Of a stretch of DNA of 64,000 nucleotides, positions 9,360-17,509 are shown piece after piece. The notes beneath the pieces are model-generated. The model ran no database searches. It was not told the DNA's origin and was given only the letters and a program-made list of their open reading frames with translations. The first letter of the stretch is position 1. Every line of letters begins with the position of its first letter. Source of the DNA: Micromonospora coxensis (GTDB lineage Bacteria; Actinomycetota; Actinomycetes; Mycobacteriales; Micromonosporaceae); assembly GCF_900090295.1 (NCBI RefSeq), contig NZ_LT607753.1, forward strand, positions 6,705,694 through 6,769,693, written 5' to 3'. A program made the translations under genes and the position numbers.

Positions 9360-11016
9360 CTGACCCCCTGATGTCAGCCGTGTAGGTCACGTGCTCCCAC
9401 GGATAGCTCGGCAGCGAGGCGACGCGCCGTGCGGCGCGCGACGCCTGCCAGGGCAGAGGTTCCGCCTCGTCGAGGAACCTTGCCGCAGGGTGCTCCACGC
9501 CGGCGGCCACGGCGTCCACCGCCTCCCGCGCCGCGGCGGCGGAGGCGGCGTCCACCCATACGGTGCGCCGGTGCCGGGTGCGCCCATGCGTGGCGCTGTA
9601 GGCGAACGCGGGGTAGTCGGCCTCGTCGAGCCCGGCGAGGTGGGTTCGGTACCGCCCGGCGAGCGCGGCTACGGCCGCCGACGTGCGCGCGGAGACCGCG
9701 AACCCCGGCGGCGGAGCCGCGACCGGGGTGATGCGGGGCGCCGGGGAGAGAACGGCATAGGCGTTGGTGCCGCTCATTCCGTAGGAGCAGACCGACGCGT
9801 GGCCGCCCGCCCCGGCCGGCCACGAGGTGGGCGTAGTGGGGATGACCACGCCGGTGTCGGTGAGATCGATGCGTGGGTTGAGCGTGGTGAAGTGGGCCTG
9901 TGGTGGGATCAGCCGGTGCTCCAGACAGAGCACCGACTTGATCAACCCCAGCACGCCGGCGGCGGACTCGGTGTGCCCGACGTTCCCCTTGACCGAGCCG
10001 ACGTGCAGTGCGCCCTCACCGGGCCCGCCGCGCAGCGCGGCCGTGACAGCCGCCATCTCGACCGGGTCGCCGAGCGGGGTGCCGGTGCCGTGCGCCTCGT
10101 GGTAGCCGATGTCCGCGCCGGTCAGGCCGATCGTGGCCAGCAGGGACCGGATGAGGCGGGTCTGCGCCTCGACGCTGGGTGCGGTGAAGGCGGCGGAGCG
10201 TCCGTCCTGGTTGATCGCGGTGCCGTCGATGACCGCGTGGATCCGGTCCCGGTCGCGCACGGCGTCGTCCAGTCGTTTGAGAACCAGCATCGCGCATGCC
10301 TCGCCGCGGACGAACCCGTTCGCGGCCGCGTCGAACGGCCGGGAGGTGCCGTCCGGCGACAACGCGCCGGTGCGGGCGACGGCCCGGGTGGTCCGGGGCG
10401 CGAGTATCAGGTTCACGCCGCCGGCTACCGCGATGTCGCAGTCTCCGGCGGTCAGCGCACGGCAGGCGGTATGCACCGCGACCAGGGAGGACGAGCATGC
10501 GGTGTCCAGGGCGAAACTCGGGCCCTGCAGACCCAGCGTGTACGCGACCCGCCCCGCCGCGAAGCTGTGCCCGTTGCCGATCGTCCAGTACGAGTTGGGT
10601 TCGCCCGTGAGCCAGGACCAGTGATCCTGCCCGGTGATCCCGACGAACACGCCGGTCGAGGAGGCCACCGCACCCGGCTGGATGGCCGCGTCTTCGAACG
10701 CCTCCCACACCACCTCCAGCAGTAGCCGGTGCTGTGGGTCTACCGTCCGCGCCTCTCGGGGCGACATGTCGAAGAACCGGGCGTCGAAGTCGAAGGCACG
10801 CTCGAGATAACCCCCACGGGTGATCAGGTCGTCCCACTCCGCGCCGAACGGCGCGCGCCGATCGGCCGGCATCTCGCCGGTCAGGTCGCGGCCCTCCAAC
10901 AACGCCGACCAGTACGACGCGGTGTCCACGACGTCACCGGGTGCGCGGATGCCGACGCCGACTATCGCCACGCGTTGCGGCGCCGCCCGTGCCGGGGGTG
11001 GTGGGTCCAGGGCCAC
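9265..11016 (-). CDS. Free-standing type I ketosynthase without AT domain
   Basis: A 583-residue beta-ketoacyl synthase of modular PKS type. The nucleophile is Cys174 (DTACSSSL), with His309 (EAHGTGT) and His348 (KGNVGHTE). After the KS core (to about 425) comes a KS-AT linker ending in a GRTRHRR stretch, which then jumps to a LPSYPW motif that normally follows an AT. The AT itself is absent, so extender loading must come in trans or the KS does not elongate. No ACP, KR or DH is attached. Residues after LPSYPW run out of frame through the thioesterase start and look non-conserved. It starts 3 bp after the aminotransferase stop. Confidence 0.88.
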   Translation of the reverse strand: MALDPPPPARAAPQRVAIVGVGIRAPGDVVDTASYWSALLEGRDLTGEMPADRRAPFGAEWDDLITRGGYLERAFDFDARFFDMSPREARTVDPQHRLLLEVVWEAFEDAAIQPGAVASSTGVFVGITGQDHWSWLTGEPNSYWTIGNGHSFAAGRVAYTLGLQGPSFALDTACSSSLVAVHTACRALTAGDCDIAVAGGVNLILAPRTTRAVARTGALSPDGTSRPFDAAANGFVRGEACAMLVLKRLDDAVRDRDRIHAVIDGTAINQDGRSAAFTAPSVEAQTRLIRSLLATIGLTGADIGYHEAHGTGTPLGDPVEMAAVTAALRGGPGEGALHVGSVKGNVGHTESAAGVLGLIKSVLCLEHRLIPPQAHFTTLNPRIDLTDTGVVIPTTPTSWPAGAGGHASVCSYGMSGTNAYAVLSPAPRITPVAAPPPGFAVSARTSAAVAALAGRYRTHLAGLDEADYPAFAYSATHGRTRHRRTVWVDAASAAAAREAVDAVAAGVEHPAARFLDEAEPLPWQASRAARRVASLPSYPWEHVTYTADIRGSDDRDRATGRTRRDAAERTHRVAAAPDAARAT

Positions 11017-11019
11017 TGG

Positions 11020-12105
11020 CTACACCACCCGGTGCAGCCAGTGGTGGCTGTCCGCGAGGCGGCCGCTCTGGATGCCGACGATGTGCTCGCGGATCGCCAG
11101 TGTGGAGGATCCCGGTTCGCCGTCACCGACGACCTGCTCGAAGCCCTCGCCCTTGATGGCGAGGATCGGCGTGATGACGGCCGCGGTCCCGGCCGCGAAC
11201 ATCTCGGAGATCGAGCCCGCCGCGCAGCGCTCCCGCAGCTCGTCGATGCCGATCTGCCGCTCCACCGCCTTCAGGTCGTGCTCCGCTGCCAGCTTCAGGA
11301 CACTGGCTCGAGTGACCCCGTCCAGGATCGTGCCGAGGCCCGGTGTGATCAGCTCACGGTCCGCGGTGACCAGGAACAGGTTCATCGTGCCCGACTCCTC
11401 CAGGTAACCCCGGCCGGGCTCGCTGAGGTAGAGCACCTGCTGGCAACCGTTGTCATGAGCCTCGACCTGAGCGGCGAGGCTGGCCGCGTAGTTGCCGCCG
11501 CACTTGGCCCGGCCGGTGCCGCCCTCGGCCGCCCTGGTGTAGGTGCTGCTGACCCAGAGTGTCACCCCGGCCGCGCCGCCGGAGAAGTACGACGCAGCAG
11601 GTGAAGCGATGACGTAGTAACTGACCTGTGCCGCCGGGCGCACCCCCAGGAACGCCTCCGAGCCGAACATGAAGGGGCGGATGTAGAGACTCGTCCGGCC
11701 GTCGTGCGCGGGCACCCAGGACTCGTCGGCCCGCACCAGGGCCTCGATGCTGGCGATGAACGCCTCCTCCTCGAGCACCGGCAACGCCAGCCGGCGCGCG
11801 GAGTGCACGAACCGCCGTGCGTTCAAATCCGGCCGGAACAGCCAGACGCTCCCGTCGGCGTGCCGGAACGCCTTCAGTCCCTCGAAGATCTCCTGGGCGT
11901 AGTGCAGCACCGCGGCCGCCGGATGCAGCGGGATCGGCGCCAGCGCGGTCACCTTCCCGTCGTGCCAGCCCGAATCCGCTGTCCACACCGCCGACGCCAT
12001 GTGGTCGGTGAAGTACTGGCCGAACCCGGGTGCGGCGAGAATCGCCTCCCGGTCGCCGTCGGGCAGCGGACTCTCGTTACGGTGCAGCGGAAACGCGATA
12101 CTCAT
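11020..12105 (-). CDS. Class IV aminotransferase (branched-chain type)
   Basis: A 361-residue PLP enzyme of the IlvE family. The Schiff-base lysine is Lys201 in AKCGGNYAAS, and YLEESGTMNLF and TRASVLKLA are the cofactor phosphate-side motifs. It should transaminate a branched or bulky 2-oxo acid with glutamate. In this cluster it may make the amino partner that the condensation domain acylates, or act on a cyclohexyl-bearing oxo acid; both are inference. The ATG at 12105 follows AGGAGGGG and overlaps the stop of the FabF-like gene (ATGA). A longer upstream frame exists but lacks family similarity. Confidence 0.88.
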   Translation of the reverse strand: MSIAFPLHRNESPLPDGDREAILAAPGFGQYFTDHMASAVWTADSGWHDGKVTALAPIPLHPAAAVLHYAQEIFEGLKAFRHADGSVWLFRPDLNARRFVHSARRLALPVLEEEAFIASIEALVRADESWVPAHDGRTSLYIRPFMFGSEAFLGVRPAAQVSYYVIASPAASYFSGGAAGVTLWVSSTYTRAAEGGTGRAKCGGNYAASLAAQVEAHDNGCQQVLYLSEPGRGYLEESGTMNLFLVTADRELITPGLGTILDGVTRASVLKLAAEHDLKAVERQIGIDELRERCAAGSISEMFAAGTAAVITPILAIKGEGFEQVVGDGEPGSSTLAIREHIVGIQSGRLADSHHWLHRVV

Positions 12106-13391
12106 CGAATCCCCTCCTGGGCGGGCATCGAATATTTTGGCGCACGGAACACCACCACACAGTTCTGCCCGCCGAACCCGAACGCGTTGGCCGCCGCCAC
12201 CCTGACAGGCAGTTTCCGGGCCACGTGAGGGACGTAGTCGAGGTCGCACTGCGGGTCGGGCACGTCCAGATTGATGGTGGGCGGCACGACGCCTTCCCGG
12301 ATGGCCATGGCGCACACCATGGCTCCGAGGGAGCCGGCCGCTCCGATCAGGTGACCGACCATGGATTTGGGGCTGCTGACCGCCACCCGTTGCGCCGACT
12401 CACCCAGCGCGGCCCGGATCGCCCTGGTCTCCGTCCGGTCGTTGGCCTGGGTGGACGTTCCGTGTGCGCAGATGTAGTCCACCTCGCAGGGATGCACCTC
12501 GGCACGCCGTAACGCATCGCCGATGGCCGCCGTCGCGTGTGCGCCGTCCGGGCTCGGTGCGCTCACGTGGAACGCGTCGCAGGTCAGGGCACCACCCGAG
12601 ACAGTGGCGTAGGGCACGACGCCACGCCGGGCGGCATGCTCGGCCGACTCCACCACCATCAGCACTGCCCCCTCGCCGAAGACGAAGCCGTCCCGGTCGG
12701 CCGAGAACGGCCGGCTCGCCGCGGCGGGATCGTCGTTGCGTTGCGACATCGCACCCATGGCGCTCAGGCCGGCGAACATGACCGGGGTGATCGCCGCGTC
12801 CGTTCCTCCGCACACGACGGCGTCCGCCTCACCGGCGAGGATCAGTCGCCGGGCATCGAGCAGCGCGTACAGCCCGCTGGCACAGGCCAACGCGCTGGCG
12901 TTCACCGGGCCGTGCACGCCCAGGTCGATGGCCACCTCGCAGGCCGGCATGTTGGTCAGTGACGACGGGACGAAGTAGCTGCTCGGCGAGACGGGCTGGG
13001 GCAGGGCCACCAGTCCCCGGGTGGCCGTCTCGACCGTGTCGAAGCCGGCGACGGCCGCGTTCACCACCACGCCGACCCGGCCGGCGTTGTCGGCGTCGAT
13101 CTCCAGCTTCGCGTCGGCGATCGCCTCCCGCGCCGCCACCACCGCGAACTGGGAGAACCGTGCGGACCGGCGGACACGTCTGGCGTCCAGGTGGTCCGAC
13201 GGATCGAAGCCAATCACCTCGGCCGCGATCCGGGTCGGGAACGCGCTCGTGTCGAACGCCGTGACCGGGCCGACGCCGGACCGCCCGGCGAGCAGATTCC
13301 GCCAGGTGGTCTCCCTGCCGACTCCCGCCGGGGTGACCGCACCGATGCCGGTGATCACCACCTCTGGACGGGTCGGGTGTCCGCTATCCAT
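12102..13391 (-). CDS. FabF-like beta-ketoacyl-ACP synthase
   Basis: A 429-residue KASII-type condensing enzyme with Cys170 (ALACASG), His310 (CAHGTSTQAND) and His347 (SMVGHLIGAAG), so the active site is complete. It resembles discrete KSs of type II systems and would extend an acyl primer with malonyl-ACP from fatty acid synthesis; no AT or KASIII is encoded here. Paired with the free ACP at 21364 it forms a minimal elongation set. The start at 13391 lies inside the end of the OYE gene, with an 8-bp overlap. Confidence 0.88.
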   Translation of the reverse strand: MDSGHPTRPEVVITGIGAVTPAGVGRETTWRNLLAGRSGVGPVTAFDTSAFPTRIAAEVIGFDPSDHLDARRVRRSARFSQFAVVAAREAIADAKLEIDADNAGRVGVVVNAAVAGFDTVETATRGLVALPQPVSPSSYFVPSSLTNMPACEVAIDLGVHGPVNASALACASGLYALLDARRLILAGEADAVVCGGTDAAITPVMFAGLSAMGAMSQRNDDPAAASRPFSADRDGFVFGEGAVLMVVESAEHAARRGVVPYATVSGGALTCDAFHVSAPSPDGAHATAAIGDALRRAEVHPCEVDYICAHGTSTQANDRTETRAIRAALGESAQRVAVSSPKSMVGHLIGAAGSLGAMVCAMAIREGVVPPTINLDVPDPQCDLDYVPHVARKLPVRVAAANAFGFGGQNCVVVFRAPKYSMPAQEGIR

Positions 13392-15498
13392 GACCGGCCT
13401 TTCCCTGAACGAGCAGCTGTCCGGACCGGCCCTGCGCCGCATCGCGACCGGCCCGCGTCGTGTGGACAGCCGGCGTGAGCTGCTCCAGCTCCGCCACCAC
13501 GTCCGCCGTCACGGCGAACCCCTCGGCGAACGCCCGGACGGCGTCCAGCCCATCGGCGTCGCGAGCGCCGCCCACGACCCGGTGCCACACGCCGGCCTGC
13601 CGGGCCAGCGCGGGAACCACCCCGTCGGCCGTCTGCCCGGCCGCGATCACGACCGTGTCCGCCGGTACCACGGCGTCCGCACCGGCGGCGTCGACGATGT
13701 GCACGCCGTCCGACGTGATCCGCCGGAACCGGACCCCGGAGACGATCCGTACTCCGTGCCGGCGCAGGTCCGCCAGCACCGCCCAGCGGCTGGACCGACC
13801 GAGTCTCGGTCCGATCCGGGGACCGCGGTGCAGGATCGTCACCTCAAGCTCGGCGGCGGCCGGAGCCGGACCTGCGGCGAGCCCGTACGTGCGCAGGAAG
13901 CGCTCGATCTCGTCCGGCCGTTCCGGACCGCGAGCGGCCAGGTGGGCAAGGTCGACCGCGATGCCTCCGCCTCCGATGATCGCCACGCGTCCGCGCAGCG
14001 CGCCGCCGGCGAACGCCTGGGGGTAGGTCAGTACGTGCGGCAGGTCGGCGCCGGGGATCTCGACCCGGCGGGGCCGTACCCCGCTGGCGACGATCAGGCC
14101 GGCGAAGGCCCGCAGCAGGGGGACGTCACCGGCGCCGATCGGGCGGCCGACATGCATCCGGACGCCGAGGCGGTCCAGGTCTGCGGTGAAATAGTCGATG
14201 GTGGCGTGGTAGTCGGCCTTGCCCGGGACCCGGCCCGCCAGACGGAACTGGCCACCGAGCCCGTCCGCGGCCTCATACAGGTCGACCCGGTGCCCGGCCG
14301 ACGCGAGTGCGTGCGCGGCCTGCAGGCCGGCCGGGCCGCCGCCGATCACGGCCAGCCGCAGCTGTCGGGCGCTGCGCGCCGGCAGCGCCGTCAGCTCCCG
14401 GCCGGCCCGCGGGTTGACCATGCAGGACACCTCCCCATCGACCAGCGACCGGTCGATGCAGGCCTGGTTGCAGCCGATGCAGACGTTCACCGGACGCCGC
14501 CGCCGGCTGCGGGTGATCAGCTCGGGGTCGGCCAGGAACGGGCGGGCCATCGACACGAAGTCGAGCCCGCTCGTCGCGAGGATGTCCTCGGCATGCCCGA
14601 CCCGGTTCACGCGGTTGCTGGCGATCACCGGGGTCGATCCGACCGCCGCCTTCACCGCGGCGGCCACGGAAATCCACGCACCGGGCGGCACGATCGCCTG
14701 CACGCTGGGCACCGGGGACTCGTGCCAGCCGACGCCGACGTTCAGCGCGTCGGCACCGGCGGCCACCAGCGACCGGGCGAAGTCCAGCACGTCGGCGTGC
14801 GGGGTGCCACCAGCCATCAGGTCGAGCCCGGTGAACCGGACGACGATCGGGAAGTCCGCGCCGGTGGCTTCCCGGGCCGCCCGGGTGACCTCGACCCCGA
14901 AACGCCGTCGGCGCCGCGCGTCGCCGCCCCACTCGTCGTCCCGGAGGTTGGTCAGCGGCGAGAGGAACTGGTCGACGAGGTAGCCCTCCGAGCCCATGAT
15001 CTCCACCGCGTCGAACCCGAGCTCGCGGCCCAGCGCCGCCGCTCGTGCGAAGTCCGCCACCGTGGCACGGATCTGCGCCGCGGTCAGGGCCTGCGGTGTG
15101 CTGCCGGAGAACCTGCTGTGCACCGCGGACGGCGCGACCGGAGACACCCCGAACGCCGTCGGCGAGGCGTACCGGCCGGCGTGGAACAACTGCAACGCGA
15201 TGAGCCCGCCCGCGTCGTGGACCGTTGTCACGACCCGGCGCAGGCGGTCGCGAAAGGCGACGTCGCCGAGCACGCCGTACCCGCGCCCGCCCGCGCCGGC
15301 CACGCTCACCGCGGCGCCGCCGGTGATCATCAACCCGGCACCGCCGCGGGCCCGCTCCGCGTAGAACGCGGCCAGCGCGGCACCGCCGTCCTCGCGCGTC
15401 TCCAGCCCGAGGTGCATCGCGCCCATGACTATGCGGTGGGGGATGTGCAGCGACCCGATCCGGCCGGCCCGGAAGACGTGCCGGAACTCGTCAGCCAT
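13384..15498 (-). CDS. OYE/2,4-dienoyl-CoA reductase-like flavoenzyme (AnsM/PlmM type)
   Basis: A 704-residue FadH-type protein. An old-yellow-enzyme TIM barrel (1-330, FMN) is followed by a 4Fe-4S ligand set CIGCNQAC plus a fourth Cys eleven residues on (about 336-356), an FAD motif GGGPAG and an NAD(P) motif GGGGIAV. The family passes hydride electrons through FAD and the cluster to FMN to reduce conjugated dienoyl thioesters. In CHC-CoA pathways from shikimate a homologue (AnsM/PlmM) is one of the reduction steps. Its placement between the enoyl reductase and the KS, with overlaps at both ends, supports that role here. Confidence 0.86.
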   Translation of the reverse strand: MADEFRHVFRAGRIGSLHIPHRIVMGAMHLGLETREDGGAALAAFYAERARGGAGLMITGGAAVSVAGAGGRGYGVLGDVAFRDRLRRVVTTVHDAGGLIALQLFHAGRYASPTAFGVSPVAPSAVHSRFSGSTPQALTAAQIRATVADFARAAALGRELGFDAVEIMGSEGYLVDQFLSPLTNLRDDEWGGDARRRRRFGVEVTRAAREATGADFPIVVRFTGLDLMAGGTPHADVLDFARSLVAAGADALNVGVGWHESPVPSVQAIVPPGAWISVAAAVKAAVGSTPVIASNRVNRVGHAEDILATSGLDFVSMARPFLADPELITRSRRRRPVNVCIGCNQACIDRSLVDGEVSCMVNPRAGRELTALPARSARQLRLAVIGGGPAGLQAAHALASAGHRVDLYEAADGLGGQFRLAGRVPGKADYHATIDYFTADLDRLGVRMHVGRPIGAGDVPLLRAFAGLIVASGVRPRRVEIPGADLPHVLTYPQAFAGGALRGRVAIIGGGGIAVDLAHLAARGPERPDEIERFLRTYGLAAGPAPAAAELEVTILHRGPRIGPRLGRSSRWAVLADLRRHGVRIVSGVRFRRITSDGVHIVDAAGADAVVPADTVVIAAGQTADGVVPALARQAGVWHRVVGGARDADGLDAVRAFAEGFAVTADVVAELEQLTPAVHTTRAGRDAAQGRSGQLLVQGKAGHG

Positions 15499-16309
15499 GC
15501 CGGCCCAGCGGTGGCGTCAGATCTTCGGCGAAGGGCGGTGCGACCACCGACAGGCCGCCGTCCACCACGATGGTCTGGCCGGTGATGTACTCCGAGGCGG
15601 GTGCGAGCAGGAACGCGACCACATCGGCCACCTCCTGGACGGTGCCCATGCGTGCCCTGGGGATCTTCGGCAGCACCCGCGACAGCGGAGCCATGCCGGG
15701 GACGTTGTAGAAATACTCCGAGGAGTCCGACTCGATGATGCCGCCGTTGACGGCGTTGACGTTGACGCCCCGCGGCGCGAACTCCACCGCCATGTACCGC
15801 ACCCACGCCTCGATGGCCGCCTTGGCCGCGCCGAGATTGGCGTAGGTGGGGTAGGCCCGGATGCTGCCGTAGCTCGACAGCGCCACGACGCGCCCGCCGT
15901 TGTCCATCAGGTCCACCGCGCGCTGGGTGCCCAGCACGAAGGCACGGATGTTCATCGCGTACGAGCGGTCCAGGTGGTGCAGCTTGAGGTCGGCGATGTT
16001 CTTGAACGAGCTGGCGGCGGCGTTGCAGACGAAGTAGTCGAGCCGGCCGAAGGTGCTGCCCACGGTGTCGAACAGGCGCTCGATCTGGGCCGGGTCCTCG
16101 ACGTCGGCCTGCACGGCCACGGCCTTGCCGCCGAGCCCTTCGATCTCGCCGCACACCTGGTCGGCGAGATCGGCGTTCTTCTTGTAGTTCACCACGACGG
16201 AGGCTCCGGAGCCGGCCAGCGCCAGCGCCAGCGCCCGCCCGATGCCGCGGGAGCTTCCGGTGATCAGCGAGACCTTTCCCTCGTGGACACCGGTCGGGTG
16301 GTCGGTCAT
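15491..16309 (-). CDS. chcA: FabL/ChcA-like SDR enoyl reductase
   Basis: A 272-residue short-chain reductase with NADPH loop TGSSRGIG and the enoyl-reductase pair Tyr156-x6-Lys163, not the YxxxK of ketoreductases. Segments such as GSIRAY and ending DGGLSV resemble FabL. In ansatrienin, phoslactomycin and omega-cyclohexyl fatty acid producers, ChcA reduces 1-cyclohexenylcarbonyl-CoA to cyclohexanecarboxyl-CoA. The neighbouring CHC-type genes make this the best assignment, with a generic FabL role as the alternative. The ATG at 16309 overlaps the dehydrogenase stop by 4 bases; a longer frame upstream is a shadow. Confidence 0.78.
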   Translation of the reverse strand: MTDHPTGVHEGKVSLITGSSRGIGRALALALAGSGASVVVNYKKNADLADQVCGEIEGLGGKAVAVQADVEDPAQIERLFDTVGSTFGRLDYFVCNAAASSFKNIADLKLHHLDRSYAMNIRAFVLGTQRAVDLMDNGGRVVALSSYGSIRAYPTYANLGAAKAAIEAWVRYMAVEFAPRGVNVNAVNGGIIESDSSEYFYNVPGMAPLSRVLPKIPRARMGTVQEVADVVAFLLAPASEYITGQTIVVDGGLSVVAPPFAEDLTPPLGRHG

Positions 16310-17451
16310 CGCACATCCCCCAGCACGTCGCGGGCTATCACGGTCTTCTGGATCTCGTTGGTGCCCTCTTCGAAGCGTTGCGCCCGCGCGTCCCGGTAGA
16401 CCCGTTCGATCGGGCTGGACTCCCAGTAGCCGATGCCGCCGTGCACCTGGAGCGCCTTGTCGGTCACCCGGGCGAGCATGTCGACCGCGGTGAGCTTGGC
16501 CATCGAGGACAGCGCCGCGGCGCGCGGGTCGCCGGACTCCCATCGGCCCGCCGCGTACAGCGCGAGCTGGCGGGCGGCCTCGAGGTCTGCGGCGTTCTCG
16601 GCCAGCGCGAAGGCGACGGCCTGCCGGGCGGCGAGGGGTTTGCCGAACGTACGCCGGGCGCGGGCATGGGCAACGGCCAACTCCTGCGCCCGTCGGGCCA
16701 ACCCCACGCAGGTCATGGCGACCGCGATCCGGCTCGGGGTGAGGAAGCCGCCGAGCGCGACCTCGAGGCCCTGACCCTCCTCGCCGAGCCGGTGCGCCAC
16801 CGGGACCGGCGTGCGGTCGAAGGTGAGCCTGGCGTGGTCGGTGCCGCGCACGCCCATCGTGTCGGGCATGGGCATCACCGTGACGCCGGGCGCGTGCCGG
16901 TCCACCATGAGGGCGAGCGTGCCGTCCTTGCCTGTGGTGCCGTGCAGCCGCGCGAACGTCAACCACCAGTCGCAGCTCACCCCGAAGGTGATCAGATGCT
17001 TGTCACCGGAGAGCAGGTAGGTGTCCCCCTCGCGCACCACGCTGCACCGTAGGTCGGCTCCGGTCCCGGCGGTCGGTTCCGTCAGCGTGAACGCGACCCT
17101 GATGTCCCCGGCGACCTGCGGCAGCACGAACTTCTTGCGCTGCTCGCCGTTGGCGAACTGGTCCATCGACCGCCACACGCCGTTGCAGACGTGCACGATC
17201 ATCCGCAGCGAGGCGTGGGACATCGAGAAGAGCTCGAGCAGCTCGAGGTAGCGGACGAAGGGCAGCCCGCGGCCGCCGTACTCCTCGGGTGCGGCCAACC
17301 TGAGATAGCCCAGGTCGCGTAGCTCGTCGTAGAGCCTGCCGGGCACCGCGCGGGTCTGCTCGATCTGCGCCGCGTACTGCTCGCCGGGCCCGCGGACGAA
17401 CGCCTCCACCTCCTCCCGCAGGGCCTGGAAACGGCTCTCGTCCGTGGTCAT
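16306..17451 (-). CDS. Acyl-CoA dehydrogenase (AnsL/PlmL type)
   Basis: A 381-residue FAD enzyme. [13 protein letters not shown] is the flavin/substrate motif, and [14 protein letters not shown] and [11 protein letters not shown] follow in standard order, with a Glu in the FEEGTNEIQ segment near the end as the likely catalytic base. It introduces or isomerises a C=C bond in an acyl thioester. In CHC-CoA biosynthesis such an enzyme acts on a partly reduced cyclohexenecarbonyl-CoA. The ATG at 17451 has AGAGGAACG upstream. It lies 58 bp after the ligase fusion and overlaps the SDR by 4 bases. Confidence 0.86.
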   Translation of the reverse strand: MTTDESRFQALREEVEAFVRGPGEQYAAQIEQTRAVPGRLYDELRDLGYLRLAAPEEYGGRGLPFVRYLELLELFSMSHASLRMIVHVCNGVWRSMDQFANGEQRKKFVLPQVAGDIRVAFTLTEPTAGTGADLRCSVVREGDTYLLSGDKHLITFGVSCDWWLTFARLHGTTGKDGTLALMVDRHAPGVTVMPMPDTMGVRGTDHARLTFDRTPVPVAHRLGEEGQGLEVALGGFLTPSRIAVAMTCVGLARRAQELAVAHARARRTFGKPLAARQAVAFALAENAADLEAARQLALYAAGRWESGDPRAAALSSMAKLTAVDMLARVTDKALQVHGGIGYWESSPIERVYRDARAQRFEEGTNEIQKTVIARDVLGDVR

Positions 17452-17509
17452 CACCGCGTTCCTCTCGTCATGGTCGCCATGGGCGTCATCGTCGGCGTCG
17501 GCCTTGGCG

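Noticed and set aside
13021-15585. 854-codon plus-strand frame opposite the OYE and FabF-like genes
   Set aside because: It is a GC-skew shadow; the minus strand holds complete active sites of two known families.
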